Of a DNA stretch of 64,000 nt, positions 45,140 to 53,678 are shown in pieces. The stretch lies in NCBI GenBank assembly GCA_000504605.1, contig AZHQ01000001.1:35568-99567 (forward strand), given 5' to 3'. The notes beneath the pieces were generated by a model. That model saw nothing but the letters and a program-made list of their open reading frames with translations, did not search any database and was not told the origin of the DNA. The first letter of the stretch is position 1; every line of letters begins with the position of its first letter. The position numbers and the translations under genes were made by a program. Source of the DNA: an alpha proteobacterium SCGC AAA288-E13 (GTDB lineage Bacteria; Pseudomonadota; Alphaproteobacteria; Pelagibacterales; Pelagibacteraceae).

Positions 45140-45193
45140 AAATAAATTTAGATACCTGCGGAGATTATATCCCCGCAAGTAAGGCTTCAGAAA

Positions 45194-45640
45194 TTACTTA
45201 ATTGGTATAAGTTTTCTTTTCTTTTGTTCTGGAACAATTTTTTCACAGCCAATCAACAATAAACCATCTTTAAGCTCAGCGCCGTTCACTTTTACATCAT
45301 CTGCAATCGTAAAAGATCTCGAAAATGATCTTTGAGATATACCTCTATGAATAATCTCTCCATCCTTGTCTTTTTCAACAGCTTTATCAACTTTTTTTGT
45401 CTTAACCGTTAAAAGATTATCTTCATACTCAACTTCAACATCATCTTTGCTAAAGCCAGCGACCGCTACTTCAATAGCGTATTTGTCTTTGCCAGTCTTT
45501 CTAATGTTGTACGGTGGGTAATTAGATTGCATTGATAATCCACCATTACCTAGTAATGACTCAAATTGATCAAACATATCATCAAAACCAATTGAGAATG
45601 GTCTAAGCGAGTTAAAGATTGATATATCCTTACCTGTCAT
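45194..45640 (-). CDS. Small heat shock protein, Hsp20/IbpA type
   Basis: ATG at 45640 follows a strong AGGAGG ribosome site; a TTG eight codons upstream is less likely. The 148-residue protein has FSIGFDDMFDQF at the N-terminus and an alpha-crystallin domain with YPPYNIRK, YAIEVAVAGFSKDDVEVEY, HRGISQRSFSRSF and LKDGLLLIGCEK. It binds unfolding proteins as large oligomers and passes them to DnaK. The leader carries an inverted repeat and a heat-shock-like promoter match (separate entries). Confidence 0.93.
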   Translation of the reverse strand: MTGKDISIFNSLRPFSIGFDDMFDQFESLLGNGGLSMQSNYPPYNIRKTGKDKYAIEVAVAGFSKDDVEVEYEDNLLTVKTKKVDKAVEKDKDGEIIHRGISQRSFSRSFTIADDVKVNGAELKDGLLLIGCEKIVPEQKKRKLIPIK

Positions 45641-45673
45641 ATTAATATCCTCCTTTCTTAGCAAGGTTATTTT

Positions 45674-45702
45674 TTTGTAAGCCCCATTAGGCGACTTACA
45701 AA
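45674..45702 (-). promoter_or_regulatory. Inverted repeat in the hsp20 leader (operator or RNA thermometer candidate)
   Basis: TTTGTAAG and CTTACAAA form a perfect 8-bp inverted repeat around 13 bases (45674-45681 and 45695-45702). It lies about 34 bases upstream of the hsp20 ATG and close to where transcription should begin. Further down, CCUUGCUAAG can pair partly with the AAGGAGG ribosome site. It is not the CIRCE sequence. Confidence 0.5.
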
Positions 45703-45704
45703 TT

Positions 45705-45734
45705 TAATATGATTATTATTTTATTATTTTCAAG
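45705..45734 (-). promoter_or_regulatory. Possible heat-shock-type promoter of hsp20
   Basis: On the minus strand CTTGAAA (45734-45728), the -35 consensus of RpoH promoters, overlaps the end of the oligopeptidase gene. After 16 or 17 AT-only bases comes CATATTA. The -10 match is weak, so this is a tentative call. Confidence 0.4.
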
Positions 45735-47820
45735 TTTTAGATTGATTTAATTTTCCACTAATTTTTAAAGCAAAGGCATAATCTAGAGCAACTTCTTCTA
45801 TTGCGCTATCTCTTCCAGATTTTCCACCATGTCCTGCTTTCATTTCTGTTTTTAATAGGAGTAAGTTATTATCAGTTTTATAATCCCTTAATTTTGCAGT
45901 GAACTTTGCAGGCTCGTCAAATAAAACACGGTTATCAGATAAGCTTGTAGTAATTAGCATATGAGGATAATTCATTTTTTTTATATTGTTATAAGGAGCA
46001 TATGAATAAATATAATCAAAATACTTTTTATTGTCCTTTGCATTTCCAAATTCTAAAAGTTCTCCTACTGTAAGTGGTAATGAGTGATCTAAATTAGTAG
46101 TTAAAGAATCTACAAAAGGAACTGCCATTATTATACCTAAAAATAATTCTGGAGATTGATTGACCGCAGCGCCCATAAGTAATCCGCCTGCACTTCCGCC
46201 CATTCCAATAATTTTTCCTTTTGAAGTATAGTTTTCTTTGATTAAAAATCTTGCAACTGCAATATAGTCTTCAAAGGTATTTTTTTTATTCAACATTTTT
46301 CCTTCTTTCCACCATTTCATTCCTCGTTCCATTCCACCTCTAATGTGAGCAGTTACCCAAATAATATCTCTATCAATTAGGCTTAAACGGGTGCTTGAGA
46401 AACTTGGTGCCATTGATATCCCATAAGAACCATATCCATATAAAATAGCTTGTGCATTACCATCTATTTTAGTTTTTTTATGACGAGTAATAGTTATAGG
46501 AACTTTTCGTCCATCACGTGACTCACACTCTAATCTTTCAACCATATAATCTTCTGAGTTATGACCTGATGGTATTTCTTCTTCTTTGACCAATTTTTTT
46601 TCTTTTGTTTTAAGATTGTAAAGATAAGTTCTAGCCGGTGTTTTTGGTGATGCATAAGCCAAATGGATTAGGTCAGTATTCCTATCTCTCTGTATAATTG
46701 AAAATCCAGGACTGTAAACTTTCTCATCAGAAAAAATTAATTCTTCTTCTGCATTTGTATTTAGGTTTCTAACGAATAATTTAGGTAGCGCATTTGTAAC
46801 TTCGGATCTTACCATCCAGTCATTAAGCATAGTAAAACCTCCAATCAAAACTTCATTTTTTGCTGGAATAAAATCTTTCCATTTAAACATGTCAGTTTTC
46901 TTACATCTGCATATTTTAAAATCATCAGCTTCTTTGTTAGTATGTAAATAAAAGTAATCCTTCCATGAGTTTACTGAATAAATTATTTCATTATCTCTTT
47001 TCTGTATTAATTTTGGCTGAGGATTTTTTTGATCAGAGAGGAAATAATATACCTCTGTTGAGGTATGGTCAGAACTTGATATTAAAAAATATTTTTCATC
47101 TGAAGTTAAACCAATTCCGACGGTATATCTTTCATCTTTTTCATCATAGATTATTTCATCATTTTTTGGGGAAGTTCCTAATTTGTGTCTTTTAATTTGT
47201 CTAGGTCGGTGATTTGCATCCAATTTAGAATAGAAAATATATTTATCATCCAAACTAAATGTAATCTTACCAGAAGTTTCTTCAATTTTTTTAGTAACTA
47301 ATTTTTTATCTGAAATTTGTCTTATATAAATTGTGTAATATTCAGAACCTTTAATATCTAAAGAATAACCAAGTAGTTTATCATTAAAACTAACTTCTAA
47401 ATCACCAATACCAAAATACTCAGCGCCAATCAGTTTTTTTTCAACGTCGCCATTCCAAATTTCTTCTATTTCAGATGAGCTTATTTTTTTTCTAAGCTTT
47501 ATTGAATAATTTCCCTCTTTAGTGGTCTTAGTCCAATACTCGTAATTTTTGTCTTTAAATGGAATACTTTCATCATCGAGTTTTATTCTTCCCTTAATTT
47601 CATCAAACAATTTTTTTTGTAAACCTTTAGTATCTTTTAAATTATATTCTGTGTAAGCATTTTCTTCTTCGAGGTAACGTCTTACCTCTGGATTTAATTT
47701 TGAACTATCTTTTAAAACTTCAAGAATATTTTGTTGATGAATCCAACTATAAGGATCTTCCCAACTTACTCCATGATATTTTTTTATTTCAGATTTTTTT
47801 CTTAATTTTGGTATATTCAT
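45730..47820 (-). CDS. ptrB: Oligopeptidase B (prolyl oligopeptidase family)
   Basis: This 696-residue serine peptidase has an N-terminal beta-propeller and a C-terminal alpha/beta hydrolase domain. YHGVSWEDPYSWIH starts the protein. The nucleophile Ser is in GMGGSAGGLLMG (about residue 543), the Asp lies in SLSDNRV-like sequence and the His in KAGHGGKSGR. Oligopeptidase B cleaves short peptides after basic residues. No signal peptide is seen, so it acts in the cytoplasm. It is divergent from the J-domain gene and upstream of hsp20. Confidence 0.92.
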   Translation of the reverse strand: MNIPKLRKKSEIKKYHGVSWEDPYSWIHQQNILEVLKDSSKLNPEVRRYLEEENAYTEYNLKDTKGLQKKLFDEIKGRIKLDDESIPFKDKNYEYWTKTTKEGNYSIKLRKKISSSEIEEIWNGDVEKKLIGAEYFGIGDLEVSFNDKLLGYSLDIKGSEYYTIYIRQISDKKLVTKKIEETSGKITFSLDDKYIFYSKLDANHRPRQIKRHKLGTSPKNDEIIYDEKDERYTVGIGLTSDEKYFLISSSDHTSTEVYYFLSDQKNPQPKLIQKRDNEIIYSVNSWKDYFYLHTNKEADDFKICRCKKTDMFKWKDFIPAKNEVLIGGFTMLNDWMVRSEVTNALPKLFVRNLNTNAEEELIFSDEKVYSPGFSIIQRDRNTDLIHLAYASPKTPARTYLYNLKTKEKKLVKEEEIPSGHNSEDYMVERLECESRDGRKVPITITRHKKTKIDGNAQAILYGYGSYGISMAPSFSSTRLSLIDRDIIWVTAHIRGGMERGMKWWKEGKMLNKKNTFEDYIAVARFLIKENYTSKGKIIGMGGSAGGLLMGAAVNQSPELFLGIIMAVPFVDSLTTNLDHSLPLTVGELLEFGNAKDNKKYFDYIYSYAPYNNIKKMNYPHMLITTSLSDNRVLFDEPAKFTAKLRDYKTDNNLLLLKTEMKAGHGGKSGRDSAIEEVALDYAFALKISGKLNQSKT

Positions 47821-47838
47821 ATAAAAGAAATTAAATAT

Positions 47839-48345
47839 ATGAATATTTTTATTTATTCACTAGTCATTTTCGTCCTTTGTTATCTAATTTTAAAAGCATT
47901 GGCTAGTATGAGTGCTAAAAAACTCTCTAAAATTGTTAGATCTTTAATAGTTACTTTGTCTTTGTTACTCGCTTTATTATTTGCCTTTGGAGGAAAAATT
48001 TTACTTTCATTACCGTTAATCTTAGTGGGACTGGGAGTGATTAAATTGAAAGGGTTAACTCTATTTCAAATATTTAATCTTTATAGGTTACTTCAAGTTC
48101 TTAGACATAGTGGAAGGTTTTCATATACTAATTTTAATCCTTCTCAAGGAACTCCAAGCTTAACTTTAGAAGAAGCATATAAAATTCTTAACTTAGATCC
48201 AAAAAAAAAACCAACAAAAGATGATGTAAAAAAAGCTCATACTAAAATTCAGAAAAAAATTCACCCAGATATTTCTCCTGAAACTACTAGACTTTCTGCA
48301 ATTGTTAATGAAGCAAAAGATTTAATTTTAAAAAATAAGTCTTAA
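47839..48345 (+). CDS. Membrane protein with C-terminal J domain
   Basis: This 168-residue protein has two or three hydrophobic segments in the first 80 residues and a J domain at the end. SLTLEEAYKILNLDPKKKPT, KKAHTKIQKKIHPDIS and VNEAKDLIL show the HPD tripeptide that stimulates DnaK. The order of membrane anchor then J domain matches alphaproteobacterial DnaJ-like proteins related to mitochondrial Tim14/Pam18. It probably recruits DnaK to the inner membrane. Confidence 0.85.
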   Translation: MNIFIYSLVIFVLCYLILKALASMSAKKLSKIVRSLIVTLSLLLALLFAFGGKILLSLPLILVGLGVIKLKGLTLFQIFNLYRLLQVLRHSGRFSYTNFNPSQGTPSLTLEEAYKILNLDPKKKPTKDDVKKAHTKIQKKIHPDISPETTRLSAIVNEAKDLILKNKS

Positions 48346-48346
48346 A

Positions 48347-49315
48347 CTATAGATTTAAAATTTTTTTAACTTTTATATAAATTTCTTCTGGATTAATTTT
48401 ATCTTTTCCCAATGTATCATGGGTAACATCCTTCAGACCTTCAGGTAAAATTGCAGTCATGCGAGATGAATAAGAACCATACAACAATGGAGTATCAGCC
48501 ATTAAAACAAGAGTTTTAATTCCCAAAGCTGCAGAAATATGACTAAAACTGGAATCATTACAAACGGCTAGATTACAATTTTTTATAATAGGCAATGTAT
48601 CAACAATATCCATTTTGTTAAGTGTAATGCAGTTATTTTTGTGAGTAGAGTTTAGAATTGTATCGACAATTTGCTGTTCAATAGTACTTGAACCAGCAGC
48701 AAGATAAAAAATACAATTTTTTACTTTATTAATTAAATCCATAAATTTGATAAATTTTTCTGCATCTACTCTTTTTGTTGGCCCTGATCCGCCAATACCT
48801 AGAACAATATGAAGTTTATTAGATGTAATTTTAAACTGATTTTTTGCATCATTAATTTTTTTTTCATCAATAAATATTTCCGAGTCACTATTAATATTTT
48901 GTTTCAGATGTATTTTTATAAAATTTTTTGCAGCTTCTATGATATTTTGATTTTTTTTTTGCAATAAAGGATATTGATGACGATCAGTAATTCCTGCTAT
49001 TTTTGTTATTAGCGCATATCTTGCTGAAGAATTAAAAGTAAATGATTTGTCAAACTTTTGTTTTCTTAAATCTTTAATTAAATTTAAAGTTCCAAAAAAA
49101 CCCTGATGTCTCCCCGATCTATTTTTGTCATCACGGTCTAAAGTGATAACTTCTTTTATACGAGGATTGTCCTTTAATAAATCTTTAGCTCGTGTATTTT
49201 GCTGGGCCAATAAACTTATAGGGGTATTTAATTCTTTAGAAATACCGTAAATATAGGGAAGAAAAATAAGTAAATCTCCAATACCCTTTCGGTTTTGAAT
49301 AACTAAAACTTTCAT
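48347..49315 (-). CDS. Glycosyltransferase family 9 (heptosyltransferase-like)
   Basis: This 322-residue protein starts MKVLVIQNRKGIGDLLIFLP, has VLGIGGSGPTKR in the middle and NLAVCNDSSFSHISAALG near the C-terminus. These match GT9 enzymes such as WaaC/WaaF, which add heptose to the lipopolysaccharide core. No other LPS gene is adjacent, so the acceptor is uncertain. One base separates it from the convergent J-domain gene. Confidence 0.88.
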   Translation of the reverse strand: MKVLVIQNRKGIGDLLIFLPYIYGISKELNTPISLLAQQNTRAKDLLKDNPRIKEVITLDRDDKNRSGRHQGFFGTLNLIKDLRKQKFDKSFTFNSSARYALITKIAGITDRHQYPLLQKKNQNIIEAAKNFIKIHLKQNINSDSEIFIDEKKINDAKNQFKITSNKLHIVLGIGGSGPTKRVDAEKFIKFMDLINKVKNCIFYLAAGSSTIEQQIVDTILNSTHKNNCITLNKMDIVDTLPIIKNCNLAVCNDSSFSHISAALGIKTLVLMADTPLLYGSYSSRMTAILPEGLKDVTHDTLGKDKINPEEIYIKVKKILNL

Positions 49316-49363
49316 TTTTAAAGTAATTATATTAGCTTTATAAAAAAAAAGAGTGATTAAATC

Positions 49364-50248
49364 ATGTCATCTATTAAAGGAATTTATGCTGCATCCATGT
49401 CTATTTTTAAGGAAGATTTTTCCTTAAATTTAGAACAAACAAAAAAACACGCAGAAAACTTAATTAATAAAGGTTGTCATGGGGTGGCCATACTAGGTAG
49501 TACAGGTCAGGCTCAACTTATCTCGGTCAAAGAAAAAATAGAATTGATTGAACACTTAAGTCACAGTTCTCTGAAAAATAATTTTATCATTGGAACAGGT
49601 AATAATTCTCTATCAGAGACTATCAATATAATGAAACATTCAAAAGAAAATGGTTTTAATCTATTTTTACTTATGCCGCCAGCTTATTATAAATATGGAG
49701 ACGAAGGCGCTTACATTTATTATGCAAAAATAATTGACAAAGTTCCAGATTGTAAAATTATACTTTATAATTTTGAAAAGCTTTGTGGATATGCGTTTAG
49801 TATTGATGTAGTAGAACGTCTAGTAAAAGATTTTCCTAATCAAATTGTGGGAGTTAAAGATTCTACGTATAATTTGTACGAAAAATTAAAAATTAATAAC
49901 TTTTCAATTTTTCCTGGATCTGAAACCAAACTGTTAAAAGGGTTAGAATTAGGTTGCAATGGAATTATTTCCGCTGTTTGCAATGTTACTGCTCCAATAG
50001 CTCGAAAAGTCTATGATGATTTTATGAATAAAAAACCTCAAATTGTTAATGAAAAACTTTGTGCGATAAGAAAAGCATTTGATAAATACAACTTAATCTC
50101 TGCTTTACATAGCTTTAAATTAAATGAAAATTCAGTTTATAATAAATTATTACCACCCCTTATGCTTTTGAACGAAAAAGATCATAGACAATTGTTATCT
50201 GAACTAAAAAGCTTAGGTTTTATTCCAGAAGGTAAAATGGTAGCTTAA
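49364..50248 (+). CDS. DapA-family (DHDPS/N-acetylneuraminate lyase) class I aldolase
   Basis: This 294-residue TIM barrel has the Schiff-base Lys in IVGVKDSTYN and the Tyr in ILYNFEKL. The usual G-T/S-T-G-E motif reads GSTGQAQLIS, with Gln in place of Glu. True dihydrodipicolinate synthases keep more of the second motif, so this is more likely a lyase or aldolase acting on a 2-keto sugar acid or similar. It precedes the cyclopropane synthase gene by 16 bases, with no obvious link. Confidence 0.85.
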   Translation: MSSIKGIYAASMSIFKEDFSLNLEQTKKHAENLINKGCHGVAILGSTGQAQLISVKEKIELIEHLSHSSLKNNFIIGTGNNSLSETINIMKHSKENGFNLFLLMPPAYYKYGDEGAYIYYAKIIDKVPDCKIILYNFEKLCGYAFSIDVVERLVKDFPNQIVGVKDSTYNLYEKLKINNFSIFPGSETKLLKGLELGCNGIISAVCNVTAPIARKVYDDFMNKKPQIVNEKLCAIRKAFDKYNLISALHSFKLNENSVYNKLLPPLMLLNEKDHRQLLSELKSLGFIPEGKMVA

Positions 50249-50264
50249 TATATCGGTAAATATT

Positions 50265-51455
50265 ATGCTGCTAGCAAGATTTTTGACTAAACTTTTCAAA
50301 GAAGGAGGACTTGTATTAATTGATGCAAATTCTAAAAAATACGTTATTGGAAATCCTAAAAAAGAAAATTCTCTAACGTTAAAATTATTGGATAAGTCGT
50401 TACATTATAAACTTTTATTTTATCCTGATCTCTATTTTGGAGAAGCTTACTCCAATGGATCTCTTACTATAGAAAATGGGACTCTTACAGAATTTTTAAA
50501 CATGGCCTTACAAAATATTGGAAGAAAAGAAACTAATTTTTTTAGTGAGTTATTAAATAAAATTAGAGGATCATACAGATATTTAACAAATTTTAATTTT
50601 ATAAAAAAATCAAAGAAAAATATTGCTCATCATTATGATATTTGCAATGATTTGTATGATTTGTTTTTAGATTCAAAGCGACAATATTCTTGTGCTTATT
50701 TTAAAAATGAAAATGATTCACTTGAAACAGCACAAAATAATAAAATAGATTACATCATTAAAAAATTAAATTTAAAACCTAATCAAAAAGTATTAGACAT
50801 TGGTTCTGGATGGGGTTCTTTGGCAATAGAGATTGCAAAAAAAACACAATGTCAAGTTTTAGGCATTACTCTGTCCGAGAATCAACTTGAATATAGTAAG
50901 AAAAAAACAAAACAAATGAATATGAGCAATCAGGTTGAATTTAGATTATGTGACTATAGAGAAGTTAAAGAAAAATTTGATCGAATTGTTTCCATCGGAA
51001 TGTTTGAACACGTAGGTAGAAAATTTTACAAAACTTTTTTTAAAAAAATACATGAAATTTTAAATGAAGATGGAATAGCTCTTCTCCATACTATTGGCTC
51101 TGTCAACCCTCCTAGACAACCTCAGCCATGGATAACTCGACATATATTTCCAGGAGGATACACACCAAGTCTAAGCGAAGTAACAATTCCTATTGAAAAA
51201 TCAGGGTTAATTTTGTCCGATTTAGAAATTTTAAGAATGCATTATTCACACACACTTCGCCATTGGAAAGAACGTTTTATAAAAAATAAAGATAAAGCTA
51301 TAAAAATGTTTGATGAAAAATTCTTTAGAATGTGGGAATTTTATTTAACTTCTTGTGAAATTGAATTTCGATGGGGAGACAAGGTTGTTTTTCAATTGCA
51401 ACTCACAAAAGAACTTCATACCGCACCAAATACAAGAGACTATATTTATCAATAA
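50265..51455 (+). CDS. cfa: Cyclopropane-fatty-acyl-phospholipid synthase family methyltransferase
   Basis: This 396-residue SAM-dependent enzyme has IAHHYDICNDLYDLFLDS and YSCAYFKNENDSLETAQ before the SAM site KVLDIGSGWGSLAIEIA. FDRIVSIGMFEHVG and PGGYTPSLSEV follow, and LRMHYSHTLRHWKERF near the C-terminus is typical. The family adds a methylene bridge across double bonds of membrane lipids; some relatives methylate other lipids. It lies upstream of the lysine-rich protein gene. Confidence 0.92.
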   Translation: MLLARFLTKLFKEGGLVLIDANSKKYVIGNPKKENSLTLKLLDKSLHYKLLFYPDLYFGEAYSNGSLTIENGTLTEFLNMALQNIGRKETNFFSELLNKIRGSYRYLTNFNFIKKSKKNIAHHYDICNDLYDLFLDSKRQYSCAYFKNENDSLETAQNNKIDYIIKKLNLKPNQKVLDIGSGWGSLAIEIAKKTQCQVLGITLSENQLEYSKKKTKQMNMSNQVEFRLCDYREVKEKFDRIVSIGMFEHVGRKFYKTFFKKIHEILNEDGIALLHTIGSVNPPRQPQPWITRHIFPGGYTPSLSEVTIPIEKSGLILSDLEILRMHYSHTLRHWKERFIKNKDKAIKMFDEKFFRMWEFYLTSCEIEFRWGDKVVFQLQLTKELHTAPNTRDYIYQ

Positions 51456-51481
51456 CTTATTGATAATTATTCATCAAATCC

Positions 51482-52690
51482 ATGAAAAAAAAGAAAAAAA
51501 AATTTTTTCAAAAAAAAAAAATATTGAAAAAAAAATTTAAAATAAGAAAAAGAAAAAAATTAAAAAAAACTATAAAAAGAAGTCTCAAAAAACAAAAAAG
51601 GAAGACAAGAAAAACTAAGAAAAGAAGTCTCAAAAAACAAAAAAGGAAGACAAGAAAAACTAAGAAAAGAAATTTTAAAAGACAAAAAAGGAAATCAAGA
51701 AAGATTAAGAAAATTGCTTCCAAAATTAAACTAAAGAAAATAAAACTTCCTAATTTTAATAAACAAATCAATCAGTTTAGAAAAATAAGTTTTCGGAAGG
51801 TGGTGGGTTTTATTTTCAGACCACTCATAAAATCTTTTGAAGATTATAGGCAAAAAAAGAAAATAGAAAAATTGAGAAAGATTGAAAAAGAAAGGAGAGA
51901 AAAAGAAAAACAAATTAAATTAGAAGAACTACTCAGACGGAAACTTAAGGAACAAGAATTGAGACAAGAAATTAGAATCGAAAGAGAAAGAAAAAAAGAC
52001 ATTAAGAACTTTTTGAGAAAGGAACAAGCGGAAATCAGAAAAGAACAAGCTAAACGACAGAGAAAATTTTTATTTGAGTTAAAATTGGAAAAACAGGTTG
52101 AAAATTTTAAAAAAAGAGAAGTAAAAGAACTACAAAATTTGGAACGAATTACCCTTAAAGAGGAAAGATCTGATTATGCAGGACTTCAAGCACGTATAGA
52201 AAAACTTAAAGAAAAATATAGAGCTATTCGAGATCAGAAAATTAAGGAAAGAGTGGAAGCCTTAGGAGTAGAGGTGCAACAGGGAGATGACAGAGATGCT
52301 TTATTAGAAAAGGAAAAACAATATACATTAGAGCGACAAAAAATTGAAAATTGTTTAGAAAGCTTTTATCGATCTTCGGTAAGTTTATGCTTTCAAATTA
52401 ATAAACGGTATATTCCCAAACATCGTTCTATACTCAGGGTAATTGATTTGCGCTTTGAACAAAGCGAAATTTACATTCGCTGGGACGATTCACCCGAAGA
52501 AGATTGGTTACTTTTAATCTATATAAAAAATAATTCACCTAAAGAAGGCATTGTTATTGAAGATAAGACAGATCCAGAAAAAAATATTTCACATGAGTTT
52601 AAAACCACAGAAATTTTCAAAGCATCTGATATGATGGTAGACTCTCTAATAGGATTATTGGAAAGAGAACGAAAACAAAAAGCTAGCTAA
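51482..52690 (+). CDS. Lysine-rich protein with tandem basic repeats and coiled coil, function unknown
   Basis: This 402-residue protein is unlike anything I recognise. Residues 1-80 are almost entirely Lys, Arg, Gln and Thr and include the 15-residue unit SLKKQKRKTRKTKKR twice and a diverged third copy. Residues about 95-115 are more hydrophobic (GFIFRPLIKSF). Residues about 120-285 are charged and helical, likely a long coiled coil. The last 110 residues form a mixed domain with HRSILRVIDLRFEQSEIYIR and WDDSPEEDWLLLIYI. There is no other Met before about residue 384, so the start is firm. The basic tail suggests nucleic-acid or membrane-surface binding. Confidence 0.75.
   Translation: MKKKKKKFFQKKKILKKKFKIRKRKKLKKTIKRSLKKQKRKTRKTKKRSLKKQKRKTRKTKKRNFKRQKRKSRKIKKIASKIKLKKIKLPNFNKQINQFRKISFRKVVGFIFRPLIKSFEDYRQKKKIEKLRKIEKERREKEKQIKLEELLRRKLKEQELRQEIRIERERKKDIKNFLRKEQAEIRKEQAKRQRKFLFELKLEKQVENFKKREVKELQNLERITLKEERSDYAGLQARIEKLKEKYRAIRDQKIKERVEALGVEVQQGDDRDALLEKEKQYTLERQKIENCLESFYRSSVSLCFQINKRYIPKHRSILRVIDLRFEQSEIYIRWDDSPEEDWLLLIYIKNNSPKEGIVIEDKTDPEKNISHEFKTTEIFKASDMMVDSLIGLLERERKQKAS
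51581..51715 (+). repeat. 45-bp tandem repeat, two identical copies plus one diverged
   Basis: Positions 51581-51625 and 51626-51670 are identical over 45 bases, and 51671-51715 is a diverged third copy. The unit keeps the reading frame and encodes 15 residues (34-48, 49-63, 64-78 of the lysine-rich protein). Exact identity of the first two suggests a recent duplication. Confidence 0.92.
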
Positions 52691-52716
52691 TTTCAGTTAT
52701 CATTTATTTTTTACTC

Positions 52717-52986
52717 TTACAGAATATCAAAGGATTTTTTAAAGTATTCTTGTTGATAATCTTCAATTTTGATACTTTTCACTTTTGATGAAGTGGGACC
52801 CTTTCTACAAAGCCTCACTACATCCTCCACATCTTTTTCATGTCCTAGCAATAATGCCTCTACTTCATCTTCAGTTCTGTTTTTGACAAAACCATATATA
52901 TTTCTTTTCTCAGCTTCCATCTTTAACCACCATCTAAAACCAACTCCGGTGACAGTTCCTGTAACTATGATACGTATTCTTTTCAA
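52717..52986 (-). CDS. acyP: Acylphosphatase
   Basis: This 89-residue protein has the family signatures VTGTVTGVGFRWWLK, with the catalytic Arg, and GFVKNRTEDEVEALLLG, with the catalytic Asn. The G-x-V-Q-G-V-G-F-R motif reads GTVTGVGFR, with Thr for Gln. Acylphosphatases hydrolyse the carboxyl-phosphate bond of acyl phosphates. Pcm lies three bases upstream. Confidence 0.92.
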   Translation of the reverse strand: MKRIRIIVTGTVTGVGFRWWLKMEAEKRNIYGFVKNRTEDEVEALLLGHEKDVEDVVRLCRKGPTSSKVKSIKIEDYQQEYFKKSFDIL

Positions 52987-52989
52987 ATT

Positions 52990-53673
52990 CTATTTTATGC
53001 TAGCTTCATTTAAGAGTGGCACGAATTTTACATCTAGTAATTCTTTTTGTTCAAAATTTCCGCTTTTTTTTGTGACCAATAGTAATTTTTGATTTCCTGC
53101 ATCGTATTTTTTTGGCATAATTAGGCGACCATTAGATTTTAAGCTTTCCAATAACTTTATCGGTACAACTTCCGAAGCTGCACCAATGATAATTGCATCA
53201 AATAAAATTTTATCTCCCCATCCTTCGAATCCGTTCCCAAGTTTAAATTGAACGTTTTCAATTTTAAGTTTTGCAATATTTTTTTTTGCAATATCTAATA
53301 ATTTTTTGAATCTTTCCATGGTAAAAACTGTTTTAACTAACTTTGAAATAACGGCTGTGGACCATCCAACTCCACACCCAATATCTAAAATATTATCTGT
53401 CTCTCTCAAATTTAAAAAGGAAGCCATATATGCTGTGCAAAACGGTTGAGTTAAAGTCTGGCCACACTCTACAGAAAGGGCCTTATTCTCATAGGCCTCA
53501 TCTAATTTCTCTGTAAATAGTTCTCTAGGAACCACCCTGATGGCCGTTAAAATTTTTTCGTCAGTTATTCCTTCAGACCTTAATTCTTGAATAAGCTCTT
53601 CGTTTTTTTCATTCTTACAAGCTGTATGTTTTTTTTTATTTTTTTGCCAAGGAAATAGTTTTGAAGATAACAT
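52990..53673 (-). CDS. pcm: Protein-L-isoaspartate O-methyltransferase
   Basis: This 227-residue SAM enzyme has SVECGQTLTQPFCTAYMAS, the SAM motif NILDIGCGVGWSTAV and FDAIIIGAASEVVP. It methylates damaged isoaspartyl residues so that they revert to aspartate. The isoaspartate-binding loop S-x-G-Q-T-x-S-x-P reads SVECGQTLTQP, so it is near but not exact (Thr for Ser). It begins with a stretch of Lys-rich residues (about 10-25) before the domain. Confidence 0.9.
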   Translation of the reverse strand: MLSSKLFPWQKNKKKHTACKNEKNEELIQELRSEGITDEKILTAIRVVPRELFTEKLDEAYENKALSVECGQTLTQPFCTAYMASFLNLRETDNILDIGCGVGWSTAVISKLVKTVFTMERFKKLLDIAKKNIAKLKIENVQFKLGNGFEGWGDKILFDAIIIGAASEVVPIKLLESLKSNGRLIMPKKYDAGNQKLLLVTKKSGNFEQKELLDVKFVPLLNEASIK

Positions 53674-53678
53674 TTATT

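Noticed and set aside
45140..45193. Hairpin TGCGG/CCGCA between nnrE and hsp20 as a terminator
   Set aside because: A stem of five plus three pairs exists but has no T run on either strand, so I cannot call it a terminator.
51508..51913. Phe/Leu-rich minus-strand frames opposite the lysine-rich gene
   Set aside because: They are the mirror of poly-A/G coding on the plus strand (AAA read as TTT) and lack any family feature.
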